A stretch of DNA of 23,706 bases from CAZONU01 sp965370045 (GTDB lineage Bacteria; Planctomycetota; SZUA-567; JAKLDR01), in contig CBDUSI010000072.1 in NCBI GenBank assembly GCA_965370045.1, positions 1 through 23,706 on the forward strand. Reading direction: 5' to 3'. The number at the start of each line of letters is the position of its first letter. The first letter of the stretch is position 1. Both the position numbers and the translations under genes were made by a program. Positions 5,632 through 15,370 of the stretch are shown piece by piece. Under the pieces are notes generated by a model. It searched no databases and was not told the origin of the DNA. It saw only the letters and a list, made by a program, of their open reading frames with translations.

Positions 5632-8253
5632 TCAGTCCTTCCGGCCCCGGCCGCCGAGCTTCTCCCGGGCCAGGTCGATCATGCCGCGGGCGTTCTCCCA
5701 GCGGCGGATAATCACGTCGACCATGAAGAGCAAGAGCAGCAGCTTGAGCACCAGGGGGTCCAACTCCCGGAAGCGGGAATGCGCGGCCGCTCGTCGGCCC
5801 AGGCTGCCCACCTCCGCGGTCAGCACCGACCCGCCGGTGGCCTTGGTTACCTTCTCGAACAGGCCCAGGTTCACGCGCCCGCCGGCGGCCTCGCTGGAGG
5901 CGTTGTGCACCAGGCCGGCCGAGACCATCCGGGCCCCCGAGCGGCCGCGCACCAGGTAGACGCCGGGCTTCTCGGGGCGGAAGCTGCCGGCGTAGAGTCC
6001 GGGGCCCTCCTGCTCGAGCTTCATGCCCACCAGGTGCTTGAGGCTCGATCCCAGGGCCCCGGCGGGCACGAAGTAGACGTCGGCCCGGACCTCCGCCTGG
6101 TTCTTGTAGCGCGCGGCGTCCTCCAGCAGATCCACGGTGATGCGCGCCTCGTGGCCGTGCTCCTCGATGCGCATGTCCATGTTCTGGCCCTGCGGCGGGC
6201 GGGCCATCTCGCGCAGCACCTGGGCCCAGAACTGGCTGTAGCCGGATCTCCAGTTGGTGATCCACAGCGCCGACCAGCGCGACTTGCAGTCCGAGGTAAA
6301 GGCGGTCACCTTGCCGAGGCCGAAGCGCCAGTGGGCCAGCAGGGGATCGCCCAGGTCGGTGACCAGGGGCACCTGGGAGGTGGCCCGCCGCCGGGTCTTG
6401 ATGTAGCCCAGCAGGTTGGGGGCCTCCGCGGCGGCCCAGCCCTTGAGCATGGGGTGGCGCTCGACCTGCTTGGGGGCGAAGGCCTTCTCGCGGATGAGCC
6501 GGCCGGCGTGGACCATGGCGTCCTGGGTGAAGATGCGCGGGATGGACCGGGGGTCGACGGTCCGGTAGAACTGGCCGCCGCCGTTGGTGGCGATGGCCTG
6601 CAGCAGCCGGGCGTCGGCGCCGCCGCCCACCGCCACCGCGGAAACGGTGATGCCCGCGGCCTTGATCTGGGAGGCCAGGGCCTCGTAGCCGCTGCCGCTG
6701 GTCTGGCCGTCGCTGAGCACGATCATGTGCCTGATACGCGCCTTGACGGCCATCAGCGCCTTCTGGGCGGCGGTCATGCCCGGATGGATGTTGGTCCCGC
6801 CGCCAGCGCTGATGGTGGCGATGCGCCCGGCGATGGAGGCGCGGTTGCCGGCCCGGGTCATGGGCACCACCCAGCGGGCGGAGGAGTCGAAGACCACCAC
6901 ACCGATGAAATCCTTGCGGCTCAGGAGCTCCGCGGTGGCGCTGGCCGCGGACTTGCAGAGCTCTATCTTCTGACCGCTCATGGACCCCGAGCGGTCGATG
7001 ACCAGGGCCAGGGCCACGGAGTGGCGCTCCTCCTGGTCGGGGGCCTGGAGCTTGACCGGGAGTATCTCCTCGATGGGCGTCCGGTAGTAGCCGCCCACCC
7101 CGAAGGAGTTCTTGCCGCCGATCATCATGAAGCCCCCGCCGAGCTTCTCGACGTAGTCGCGGATCAGGGTCATGCTCCGGTCGCGGAGGCGGTGAGCGGG
7201 CACGTCGGAGATGATCACCCCGTCGTAGGCGGCCATCTGCTGGAGCGACGTGGGAATGGCGTCGGGGGGCTGGACCATCAGGCGGATGCCCTCCCGGCTC
7301 ATGGCCTCGGCCAGGTAGGCGCCCTCCTCGGCGTCCTCGGCCACGTAGAGCAGCACCGGTTGGCCGCGCACGTCCACCAGGGTCATGGCCTCGTTGTTCT
7401 CGCCGATGGCGTCGCCGGCGAAGCCCTCCAGGCGGGCGCGGTAGTTGTAGAGGTTGCGGCGGTCGGGCGTGCGCCGGAAGGTCACCGTAAGCTGCTGGCC
7501 GACGCTCAGCTCCAGCGGGCGGCTCTCGACCTCCACCCCGTTCTCAAAGAGGCGAATGCTCCCCCTGCCGGCCAGTGAGCTGTCGATGTCCGCGTACAGA
7601 GAGAGGTTCGCGCCCTCGTGCAGGCGCGAGCGGCTGGGCCGCAGCCGGACCACCCGGGCGTCGGGGCGGGCCTGGCCGGCCACCGGTACCGCGTCGATCA
7701 CGATGTCGTAAATCCCCGCCTCGCGGGCGGCGGTTTCGAGGTCGCCGCGGGTCTCGAGGCCGTCGCCCACCAGGACCAGCCGGCGGGCCGTCCCCGGGGG
7801 AAAGAGGCCGCTGGCCAGGGCCACCGCCGAGGCCAGGTCGGTCTGGCCCCCGTCGGCGGCCAGGAGACCGACGTCGGGCTCTATGCCCGCGGGGGGGCGC
7901 GCGGGCATGCGCAGCACGCGGCTGGCGGCCCCCGCGGAGACGAAGCCCACGTAGGTCTTCTCGGGAAGCTCGGCGGCCAGGCGGCTGGCCCGCTCGCAGG
8001 CGGCCCGCATGCCGCTGGGCCCCTGGCTCTGGGAGTGGTCCATGACGAAGATAACCGCCTGCTCTTCGGTGACCTGCTTCCAGGCCGGGCCGGCCAGCGC
8101 GACGAGGATCAGCGCCACCAGCGCGGCGCGCACCGCCAGGAGCGCCCGGCGGCGCCGCGGCGAGAGGGGCGGCAGCGAGCGGCGCTGCACCCACCAGAGC
8201 AGCCCCAGGGCCGGCAGGGCCAGGAGCAGGGTCAGGGGGCGTGCCCAGTCCAT
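5632..8253 (-). CDS. Membrane protein with two vWA domains and a GATase-like middle domain (873 aa)
   Basis: Two N-terminal membrane helices (about 7-22 and 38-56) precede a first vWA domain with a MIDAS at D72-H-S-Q-S76, the later Thr in GGQTDL and Asp in LVGDGLE. A beta-sandwich-like stretch and a class I GATase-like domain follow, with the signature GGGFMMIGGKNSFGVGGYY near 371-389. A second vWA domain has DRSGS near 419-423, the Thr in GGGTNI and Asp in LSDGQT, so both metal sites look intact. A further beta domain and a C-terminal membrane helix (about 835-852) end the protein. Proteins of this architecture commonly accompany MoxR and DUF58 genes, and the vWA domains probably bind partners through a divalent metal. 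The gene begins three bases after the BatA-like stop, so translation is probably coupled. Confidence 0.85.
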   Translation of the reverse strand: MDWARPLTLLLALPALGLLWWVQRRSLPPLSPRRRRALLAVRAALVALILVALAGPAWKQVTEEQAVIFVMDHSQSQGPSGMRAACERASRLAAELPEKTYVGFVSAGAASRVLRMPARPPAGIEPDVGLLAADGGQTDLASAVALASGLFPPGTARRLVLVGDGLETRGDLETAAREAGIYDIVIDAVPVAGQARPDARVVRLRPSRSRLHEGANLSLYADIDSSLAGRGSIRLFENGVEVESRPLELSVGQQLTVTFRRTPDRRNLYNYRARLEGFAGDAIGENNEAMTLVDVRGQPVLLYVAEDAEEGAYLAEAMSREGIRLMVQPPDAIPTSLQQMAAYDGVIISDVPAHRLRDRSMTLIRDYVEKLGGGFMMIGGKNSFGVGGYYRTPIEEILPVKLQAPDQEERHSVALALVIDRSGSMSGQKIELCKSAASATAELLSRKDFIGVVVFDSSARWVVPMTRAGNRASIAGRIATISAGGGTNIHPGMTAAQKALMAVKARIRHMIVLSDGQTSGSGYEALASQIKAAGITVSAVAVGGGADARLLQAIATNGGGQFYRTVDPRSIPRIFTQDAMVHAGRLIREKAFAPKQVERHPMLKGWAAAEAPNLLGYIKTRRRATSQVPLVTDLGDPLLAHWRFGLGKVTAFTSDCKSRWSALWITNWRSGYSQFWAQVLREMARPPQGQNMDMRIEEHGHEARITVDLLEDAARYKNQAEVRADVYFVPAGALGSSLKHLVGMKLEQEGPGLYAGSFRPEKPGVYLVRGRSGARMVSAGLVHNASSEAAGGRVNLGLFEKVTKATGGSVLTAEVGSLGRRAAAHSRFRELDPLVLKLLLLLFMVDVIIRRWENARGMIDLAREKLGGRGRKD

Positions 8254-8256
8254 GAT

Positions 8257-10140
8257 TCAGTTCACCGCCTTGCGATGGTAGAGCAGGCTCTCGACCAGCA
8301 GGAAGGCCAGCACCGCCCAGAGGAAGAGCCAGGTCAGGTCGCCGCGGAAGAGCGATGCGGAGAGGAACCCCCAGCGTCCCGTCCGGGGAGCATCGCCGCC
8401 CTCGGCGGGGGCCGCGGCCAGGACGGTCTCGCGGACCGAGAGCAGCGCCGCGCTCCCGGTCTGGCCAGCGTCGGTTTCCCACAGGCCCTGGCGGTCGAGC
8501 TCGGTCCAGCGGCCCTCGATGGGCACGATCTCCCTGCCGGCCTCGCGGGGTCCGGGCAGCGTCCAGGTGAGCTTCTCTCCCTGCAGGGCGATCAGCTCGC
8601 CGGTCTTGTGCCCCTGCGCCCCGCGAGTTTCGATCTTGGGCCTGGCCGACCAGTAGATGGCATTGCCTATCAGCAGCGGGTAAGAGGCCATCAGCGGCAG
8701 GCGCTCGGACTTGCGCGGGGCGAAGGCCATGACCACCAGGCGCTGCCCGCGCACCTCGCCGGCCAGAAGTATCGGCCCGGAGGGCCCCACCCAGAGGGGT
8801 TGCAGCGGCCCCTCGGCCTCGACCACCGCGGTCTGGGTGAGGGCCACCCTCGCGCTGGCCACCCCGTAGAGCACCGGGTGGCGCTGGTCGGTGGGCCGCA
8901 CCGAGGAGAGCGGAAGTCCCGCGCCGGCCAGGCGCGCCGCCCGGACCGGGCCGGCCGAGCCGGGTGGGTCGATGACCACCACCGAGGGCCCCGCGGGCCA
9001 GGTCTTCGGCAGCCAGCCGTCGAAAATGACCACGTCGGGCTCCGGCTTCGCGGGCCAGGAGGCGGGGCCGCCCTGGAAGACGCGCACCTTCTGACTCTCG
9101 GTGATCGAGGCCAGCGCCAGCCGGGTGAAGGGGTCGGGCGACTCCCGAATCCACAGCACGCGGATGGGGGGTGGCTGGGGAACGCGCGCGTGGACCTCGT
9201 CGTCCAGAGCCAGCACGTCGCCGGGGGTCGTGACCTTGAGGCTGAGCACCTCCCCCTCGCCGGCCTTCACGGGTATCAGCAGGCGCTCGCGCCCGCCGGG
9301 CTTCACGGTCATGGAACGCATGGCCACCAGCTTCCCGTCCAGGCGCAACTCGAGCTTGGTCTCGACCGGGGCGGGGCTCACCGCGTGAATCTGCACGAAG
9401 GCCTCCAGGCGGCCGTGCTCCAGGGGCAGCGCGCGCAGTTGGAAGGCGGTGAGACCCGCGTTGATCGGCGAGTCCAGGGCCAGGCCGATGTGCTCCACTG
9501 TGATCTTCCCGTCCGCCGGCGTCACCGCCCCGGGGTCGGGCGCGAGCGTCACGGGGAGGCCGTCGGTGACGTGCCACACGCTGGCCGGGGTCTCCAGCGC
9601 GGCCAGCTCGCGGGCCAGGCGCAGCGCGCCGCGCGTTTGGCCGGCCACCGGCCGCACACGGATATCCGAGAGGACCCGCTCGACCTCGCGGCGGTCGAAG
9701 CTGGGCGGGAGCAGTATCCGGGGGCGCCGGTCGTAGATCATCACCGCGACGGGAACCGAGGCGGGCAGGCCGGCCAGACGCTGGCGCAGGCGGTCCAGGG
9801 CGGCATCCAGGCGGGTGCGGCCGCTCTCGTCGCGGGAGGCCATGGAGGCCGAGCGGTCCAGCAGGATCACCACGCTCTTGAGCGACCCGGCCTCCGGGGC
9901 CACCACCGGGCGGGCCAGGCCGGCCACCGCCGCCAGGATGATCAGGATGCTGAGCAGCAGGGAGAGCAGCCGCTTGAGGCGGCGCAGCCAGGCGGACTCC
10001 TGGTGCTCGCGGGCCAGCGCCTTGAAGAAGAGCAGGGTGCTCACCCGCACGGTCTTGGGCTTGCGGCGGAAGAGGTACATGACGATGGGCACCAGGACCA
10101 GCAGGCCCCAGAAGAGCATGGCGGGGTTGATCAGACGCAT
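8257..10140 (-). CDS. BatA-like membrane vWA protein (627 aa)
   Basis: The N-terminus matches the aerotolerance/BatA N-terminal domain: helix at 8-24 (MLFWGLLVLVPIVMYLF), an RRKPKTVRVSTLLFFK segment, and a second helix at 58-75. A vWA domain follows, with MIDAS D95-R-S-A-S99 in VVILLDRSASMAS. Later parts include a beta-sandwich-like region and a GATase-like segment (for example VRVFQGGPASW, then DVVIFDGWLP). A hydrophobic helix near 600-620 sits just before the C-terminus. In Bacteroides, Bat proteins are linked to oxygen tolerance; in other lineages the role is not settled. The gene lies 32 bp after the DUF58 gene. The ribosome-binding site is weak (GGTGA). The protein is probably the membrane partner of the DUF58 and MoxR products. 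Confidence 0.85.
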   Translation of the reverse strand: MRLINPAMLFWGLLVLVPIVMYLFRRKPKTVRVSTLLFFKALAREHQESAWLRRLKRLLSLLLSILIILAAVAGLARPVVAPEAGSLKSVVILLDRSASMASRDESGRTRLDAALDRLRQRLAGLPASVPVAVMIYDRRPRILLPPSFDRREVERVLSDIRVRPVAGQTRGALRLARELAALETPASVWHVTDGLPVTLAPDPGAVTPADGKITVEHIGLALDSPINAGLTAFQLRALPLEHGRLEAFVQIHAVSPAPVETKLELRLDGKLVAMRSMTVKPGGRERLLIPVKAGEGEVLSLKVTTPGDVLALDDEVHARVPQPPPIRVLWIRESPDPFTRLALASITESQKVRVFQGGPASWPAKPEPDVVIFDGWLPKTWPAGPSVVVIDPPGSAGPVRAARLAGAGLPLSSVRPTDQRHPVLYGVASARVALTQTAVVEAEGPLQPLWVGPSGPILLAGEVRGQRLVVMAFAPRKSERLPLMASYPLLIGNAIYWSARPKIETRGAQGHKTGELIALQGEKLTWTLPGPREAGREIVPIEGRWTELDRQGLWETDAGQTGSAALLSVRETVLAAAPAEGGDAPRTGRWGFLSASLFRGDLTWLFLWAVLAFLLVESLLYHRKAVN

Positions 10141-10172
10141 GCTTCACCCCGCGCGGCGCCCGGCGCCACCCC

Positions 10173-11075
10173 TCAGGCCTCCGCCAGCGCACTGCCCCGC
10201 GAGAGCAGGTGCAGGAACATGTCTTCAAAGGGCTGGTCGGTGGTCCAGGTTACGTAGTCGATCTGGCGCCGCATGCAGGAGCGCTCCAGGCTCTCCCGGT
10301 AGGCGGCGAAGCGCTCGGCGTAGAGCTTGCGCTCGCGCTCGGTCAGCCACATGCGACGCATCTCCCCGGTCTCGACGTCGATCAGCCGGATCTCGCCCTC
10401 CAGGTCCGGGGTCATCTCCTGGTGGTCGAGCACGTGGATGACGTGGGTCTCGGCCGGCCAGGAGACTACCTGGGCCAGGGCCTCCTCGGACTCCTCCGGC
10501 GCCCGGCCGAACAGGTCCGAGATAATGAAGACGATGCCTCGCCGGTCGCGGCCCGGGCGGAACTGCTTGAGGGCGCCGACCAGGTCGGTCTGGCCCTCGA
10601 AGGCCAGGCCGGCGACGTGCTCGAGCATCTCGTGGATGTGCCCCTGGCCCTTGAGCGGGGGCAGCTCCCGGTGGGGATGGTCGGTGACGGTCATCAGGGA
10701 CACGCGATGCTCGCTGACCAGCGCGAGGTAGGCCAGGGCCACCGCCAGGCGCAGCGCGGTGATCCGCTTGCGGCCGTGGGGCTCGGCCATTGAGCGACTG
10801 CAGTCCACCAGGACGTGGACGTGGAACTCCTGGACCTCCTCGAAAATGCGGATGAACATCTTCTCCAGCCGGGCGTACAGCCGCCAGTCCACGGTGCGGA
10901 AGTCGTCGCCCGGGGTGTAGGCCCGGTGGTCCTTGAACTCGCGGGTGAAGCCCGCCGAGGACGAGGCCTGCAGGCCCTTCTTCCTGAGCTGGCGCCGGCG
11001 GCGCAGCTTGAAGAACAGCGAGCGCAGCCGGCCCAGGAACTTGGCGTCGAAGAGCTCTTCGCTGTCCATCGGCAT
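10173..11075 (-). CDS. DUF58 / vWA-like protein (300 aa)
   Basis: The DUF58 signature YTPGDDFRTVDWRLYAR lies at 53-69, followed by a compact vWA fold with MIDAS D91-C-S-R-S95 (LVDCSRSMAE) and a later ISDLFG strand. There is no signal peptide or membrane helix, so it should be cytoplasmic. DUF58 proteins are almost always encoded next to MoxR ATPases and are thought to link the ATPase to client or membrane vWA proteins. I place the start at ATG 11075, which has GGAG six bases upstream and leaves a 14-bp gap to the previous stop. The same frame stays open to 11645, but that extension lies antiparallel-free inside the preceding gene and lacks any domain. A second ATG two codons in (11069) is also possible. 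Confidence 0.9.
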   Translation of the reverse strand: MPMDSEELFDAKFLGRLRSLFFKLRRRRQLRKKGLQASSSAGFTREFKDHRAYTPGDDFRTVDWRLYARLEKMFIRIFEEVQEFHVHVLVDCSRSMAEPHGRKRITALRLAVALAYLALVSEHRVSLMTVTDHPHRELPPLKGQGHIHEMLEHVAGLAFEGQTDLVGALKQFRPGRDRRGIVFIISDLFGRAPEESEEALAQVVSWPAETHVIHVLDHQEMTPDLEGEIRLIDVETGEMRRMWLTERERKLYAERFAAYRESLERSCMRRQIDYVTWTTDQPFEDMFLHLLSRGSALAEA

Positions 11076-11089
11076 GGCGCGCTCCGCAG

Positions 11090-14000
11090 TTACCGTCGGC
11101 CGGTCAGGGCCACCACTCGCGAGGGGGTCGCCGCGGCGTAGAGCACGCCGCCGGAGACCCGCCCGATCAGCGGCAGGCACTCCCCGGAGTTGTTGTCGGT
11201 CAGGCCCCGCCAGGTGTGGCTGTAGCTCTCCCCCCCCACCAGCGCCCCCGGCTGGGAACCCAGCGCCGCGGGCCAGGGGGTGCTGAAGACCTTCCGGCCC
11301 GTCCGGAGGTCTGCGCAGAGAATCCCCCGGGGGCCGGTCACGTAGACCAGCGGGCCGTCGAGGGCCGCCCCCAGGCGCGCGCCGCCGAGACCGCCGGTCA
11401 GCTCCGCCAGGTTGCAGCTGCGCACCTTGCCGCTGGCCAGGTCGACGCAGTTCAGCCGTCCGTTCTCGAGCAGGCAGGCGACGTCGCCGGCCAGGCCCAC
11501 CAGGGTCCCGGCCACGCTTACCCGCCGGCCGCCCATCGGCAGGCCCGCGGGAACGACGTACAGACCGGAGCCGCCGAAGAGCAGCAGGCGCTCGCCCCGG
11601 ACCATCCCCAGCCGCGGCGAGGCCCCGCCCCCGCCGGCGCTCCACACCGCCGCGGGGGCGGCCAGGGCGAACTTCACGGACAGCCCCGCGGAGGTCGCGG
11701 CCCCCCGGGGGCCGGGCTCAAGGTAGTTGATGTACCGCGGGGGCCGCGGGCGCCAGCCCCAGCCGCCGCCGCCCGACGAGCTCGACCACCAGTTGTAGCC
11801 CCCGTAGGCGTCATCGATGCTGATCGGGAACTTGCGCAGCCGGTCGAGCTCGAAGCAGCTGTCAGTCCGGCCATTCTCGATGTTCAGGATCATCGCTTGC
11901 GCCCCGCGGTAGATCAGCAGGCGGTTCCCGCTGAGGCTGGCCCCGCCGACCAGTGGGCCGCCCGAGGCGTCCTTGTCGTCGCCCAGGGGGTAGTTCTTGC
12001 GCCAGAGCAGCTTGCCGCCGGAGCGGCTCAGGCAGGTCAGCGAGCAGCTGGCCGGCTCGAAGGCCAGCACGTCCTCGCCGCGCAGGAAAAGGCGCGCCGG
12101 TGGCGGCGTGGCCCCGGAGGACTCTCCGCCGTCGGTCAACTTCGCCCGCCAGAGGATCCGGCCGTCCTTCGCGGAAATGCACTCCACCCTCGCCGGACCG
12201 GGAATCAGTACGCGCCCGTCGCCGGCGGCCAGCAGTTTGGCCGGACCGGCCAGCACCGACCGCGCCCGCCGCGCCCGCCGGACCGGCTGGGGCTGGGGCA
12301 CGTACAGGCGGCCATGGCCGCGCCAGCGGATGACCGCCCGGCGGCCGCTGCCCCACCGACCAGTAGCGTTGTTCCCCGACGGGGTGGGAAGGACAATGGG
12401 GGTACTGCCCCCCACCGCGACGCCGGCGGGGGCGGGGGCGGCGGCCTGGCCCTTCTGGCGGAGCTTCGACTCCTCGGTTGGCGTCCGCGTCCAGAGCAGC
12501 TTGCCGGTCGCCGCGTTCAGGCAGTAGAGCGTCCCGCCCAGCTCGCGGACCAGCGTGCGGGACTTGCCCAAAGGCAGCACCGCGGTGACCGGCCGGCCGG
12601 CGTCGGTGTCGAAGGCCCACTTGACGCGCATGCCGGGCAGCGGTCCCTGGCGCTCCCCGAAGGCGGCCCGCCGCTTCGGAGCAGGCGGGGCCTTCAGGAC
12701 GGCCAGGGCCCGCTCCAGCGAGACGCTCAGGCCGTCGGGGAAGGTTATCTCCCGGGCGCGCGCGCCGGTGGCGTCCTCGGCGGCCAGGCGCTCCAGCTCG
12801 CGGACGCACTCGGCCCCCTCCCGCTGCCGGCCCAGGCGGAGCAGGACCAGCGCCCGGCCCCAGGTCACCCACAGGCGGCGCTCGCGGTCCCCCGGCCCGG
12901 TGCCCACCGACTCCAGGAGACCCAGGGCCTTCTCCAGCGACCCCCGCCGGCCGGCCTCCATGTAAGTCACCGCCGAGCGCCAGCAGGAGTCGGCCAGGTG
13001 GGCCCTGAGCTTCCCCCGGGTCTCGTCGGCGATGCTCATCTTGCCGGGCCCGGCCAGCAGCCGGCGCAGCGTCACACGCAGGCCGGTCTCGTCGCCGGCG
13101 GTGGCCAGGGCGTTGACCAGATCCTCCCAGTTGCCGCGGTCGGCCGGCTCCAGGACGGTGAGCCGCCTGGCGATGCGCATGGCCGGGTCGCCACCGCCGC
13201 TTCGCGCGTATATCCCGGCCATCCGGCGGAGCAGCTCGAGGTCGTTGATGTTGGCGATCTCGATCCGCTCCAGCAGGGGCGTGGCTTGGTCGCGCCGGTT
13301 TATCGCGGCGTAGAAGATGGCCAGCATGGCGCGGTGCTCGTCGGCCTTGGCGCGGTCCTCGACGATCAGCGCCTTGAGGGTGCGCTCCACGGCGGCCAGC
13401 TGGGTCCGGTCCTGGGCCAGGAGCGCGACCAGGCACTTGAGCAGCCGGATGCGCACCGCGCGGGGAGGCTTGGCGTCGATGTACTTCTGGAGCATGGCCG
13501 CGGCGGGTCGCCGCTGCTTCTCCCAGGCGACCACCTCGGCGAAGGCCAGCAGGCGCTCCAGGCGGGCCTCGGTCCAGGCGCCGCCTTCTTTCTCGAGGCG
13601 CCCCTGCTCGGCGGTCAGGAACTGGCCGCCCGCGCGGTACTTGCCGTGGAAATCCGCGGCGGCCTCCAGCCAGCGCCGGTAGCGCGCGCCGGTGTCGGCC
13701 AGCACGCGTATCTTGACAATCAGCCCCCTCCCGACCTCGCGATTGTCCAGGCCCGCCTCGGCGCGGAGCAGGAGCAGGCGCACCTCCAGATCGGTCTCGT
13801 CGGCCGCCGCGCGGGCGCGGAGGATGCGGGCGGCCTCGGTGAACATGCCCTGCTCGACCATGAACTGCGCGGCGTCGAGCAGGTTCTCGGTCTGGCCCCG
13901 GCCGGCGGTCAGGCTGCGGAAGAGCGCCCGGGCCTTGCGGCGCTGCCCGGCGGCCACGTAGGCTTCGGCCAGTTCGCGACGGACGTCGGGGCGGTCCGGG

Positions 14001-15370
14001 GCCAGCTTCACCGCGCGCTCGAAGACCTCCGCGGCCTCCTCGTGCAGGCTGGCGCCGCGCAGGAAGCGGGCGGTCCCCAGCAGGCGGGCCAGGCGCGCGG
14101 CGGCGGGGAGCTCGCGCATCAGGGCGTCGAGCTCCGCGAAGGCTTCCTTATCGCGCCCCACCAGGAGCATCGCCTTGACGTGCCGGTAGGCGATGTCCTT
14201 GCGCCCGGGCAGGAGCTTCATGCGCTCGGCGAGGTAGGTCTCGCGGCCGTGGTCGTCGTGCAGCATGCTGAAGAGCTTGAGGATCGCCCCCTCGATCTGC
14301 GCGGAGTCGGGCATGCGCCGCCCGGCGGCCAGCAGCACGTCCAGGGCCTCGCGGCGCTGCCAGAAGCCGTCCAGCAGCCGGGCCATGTTGAGAGCCGCGG
14401 TGGCGTCGCGGGGCCGGGCAGCCACCAGCTTGCGGGCCCCCTTGAGCATGGTCTGGCGCTCGGCCTCGGTGCGGATCAGGGCCATGCGCAGGCGCACCAC
14501 CCGGGGCCGGCGCCAGTAGTCAGCGGTGAGGCGCTCCAGCAGGCGATCGAGCCGCGCGGCGGCCCGCCTCCGCCGGCCCAGCCCGGTCTCCGCCTCGGCC
14601 GCGGCCAGCTGTATCTCCACGCCCAGCTCCGGGTCGGGGGAGGCCTTCGCGGCGGCCCCCAACTGCTCGAGGGCCATGGCGTGAAACTTGAACCTGATCA
14701 TGGCCCGGGCGACGCCCAGCCGGCTTCTGGCCGAGCGGCCGGCCAGCGCCGCCAGGGCGCGCAGGTTCTTGTGGGAGAGCTTGCGCCGCTCCTGGGCCGA
14801 GGCGTCGGAGAGCAGCAGCTTGATCCAGGCGCGCTTGCGGCCGGGGCGCCGCTCCAGGGCGATGGCCCGGTCCAGCTCGTCCAGCGCCGACTCGTCGTGG
14901 CGCGCGCTCAGCGCGCGGTAGAGCAGGTAACGCAGGTAGGAACTCCGGGGGTAGAGCAGCACCGCCCGGTGGGCCATCTTGAAGGCGTCGGGGTCGTCGG
15001 TGGCCGCCAGGAGGCGCACCAGGACGGTCAGCGCCCGGCTGTCGTTGGGGTACTTTTTCAGGTGTTTGCGGTAGATGCCGGTCAGCTCGTCGAGCTTGCC
15101 GGCATCCCGGTAGATGGCCACCAGGCGTTCCAGCGGGGAGGTCAGGGTGGGGTCGTGGTGCAGGACGGTGCGCAGCTGGATCGAGAGCGCCGCCAGGTCG
15201 CCCTTGCTCATCCTGTTCTTCCCGGTCTTCCCGGGGTCCTTCTTCTTCCCGGCCTTCTTCTCGGGCGGCTCACCGGCGCGCGCCGGCGAGAAGAACAGCG
15301 GCGAGGGGGCCGCGAACGGCAGCCAGAGCCCTGCGGAGAGCAGGGCCAGGCGGCCGACGGCGAACTTCAT
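11090..15370 (-). CDS. Giant secreted TPR plus beta-propeller protein (1426 aa)
   Basis: A signal peptide at 1-33 ends in PARA before GEPPEKK, and a Lys-rich linker follows. From about 50 to 890 the protein is a long helical array of TPR-like repeats, visible in units such as AIYRDAGKLDELTGIYRKHLKKYPND and FERAVKLAPDRPDVRRELAEAYVAAG (quoted in part). From about 905 to the C-terminus it has PQQ-type propeller blades, such as LYCLNAATGKLLW and VECISAKDGRILW, as in BamB. Two low-complexity insertions interrupt the propeller: a Pro/Arg-rich one (about 970-1040) and a Ser/Gly/Trp-rich one (about 1190-1210). Its ATG overlaps the MoxR stop as ATGA. It probably acts as a periplasmic scaffold and may be a client of the MoxR/vWA machine. 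A run of eight C (11230-11237) lies within the gene. Confidence 0.85.
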   Translation of the reverse strand: MKFAVGRLALLSAGLWLPFAAPSPLFFSPARAGEPPEKKAGKKKDPGKTGKNRMSKGDLAALSIQLRTVLHHDPTLTSPLERLVAIYRDAGKLDELTGIYRKHLKKYPNDSRALTVLVRLLAATDDPDAFKMAHRAVLLYPRSSYLRYLLYRALSARHDESALDELDRAIALERRPGRKRAWIKLLLSDASAQERRKLSHKNLRALAALAGRSARSRLGVARAMIRFKFHAMALEQLGAAAKASPDPELGVEIQLAAAEAETGLGRRRRAAARLDRLLERLTADYWRRPRVVRLRMALIRTEAERQTMLKGARKLVAARPRDATAALNMARLLDGFWQRREALDVLLAAGRRMPDSAQIEGAILKLFSMLHDDHGRETYLAERMKLLPGRKDIAYRHVKAMLLVGRDKEAFAELDALMRELPAAARLARLLGTARFLRGASLHEEAAEVFERAVKLAPDRPDVRRELAEAYVAAGQRRKARALFRSLTAGRGQTENLLDAAQFMVEQGMFTEAARILRARAAADETDLEVRLLLLRAEAGLDNREVGRGLIVKIRVLADTGARYRRWLEAAADFHGKYRAGGQFLTAEQGRLEKEGGAWTEARLERLLAFAEVVAWEKQRRPAAAMLQKYIDAKPPRAVRIRLLKCLVALLAQDRTQLAAVERTLKALIVEDRAKADEHRAMLAIFYAAINRRDQATPLLERIEIANINDLELLRRMAGIYARSGGGDPAMRIARRLTVLEPADRGNWEDLVNALATAGDETGLRVTLRRLLAGPGKMSIADETRGKLRAHLADSCWRSAVTYMEAGRRGSLEKALGLLESVGTGPGDRERRLWVTWGRALVLLRLGRQREGAECVRELERLAAEDATGARAREITFPDGLSVSLERALAVLKAPPAPKRRAAFGERQGPLPGMRVKWAFDTDAGRPVTAVLPLGKSRTLVRELGGTLYCLNAATGKLLWTRTPTEESKLRQKGQAAAPAPAGVAVGGSTPIVLPTPSGNNATGRWGSGRRAVIRWRGHGRLYVPQPQPVRRARRARSVLAGPAKLLAAGDGRVLIPGPARVECISAKDGRILWRAKLTDGGESSGATPPPARLFLRGEDVLAFEPASCSLTCLSRSGGKLLWRKNYPLGDDKDASGGPLVGGASLSGNRLLIYRGAQAMILNIENGRTDSCFELDRLRKFPISIDDAYGGYNWWSSSSGGGGWGWRPRPPRYINYLEPGPRGAATSAGLSVKFALAAPAAVWSAGGGGASPRLGMVRGERLLLFGGSGLYVVPAGLPMGGRRVSVAGTLVGLAGDVACLLENGRLNCVDLASGKVRSCNLAELTGGLGGARLGAALDGPLVYVTGPRGILCADLRTGRKVFSTPWPAALGSQPGALVGGESYSHTWRGLTDNNSGECLPLIGRVSGGVLYAAATPSRVVALTGRR

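Noticed and set aside
7618..10257. An 879-residue plus-strand frame and a matching 894-residue minus-strand frame (7544-10228)
   Set aside because: Both overlap the two vWA genes in other frames and show only GC-driven composition; the vWA frames carry intact MIDAS motifs.
11076..11645. N-terminal extension of the DUF58 frame
   Set aside because: It lies wholly inside the TPR-propeller gene in another frame and is low-complexity; a ribosome-binding site supports the start at 11075.
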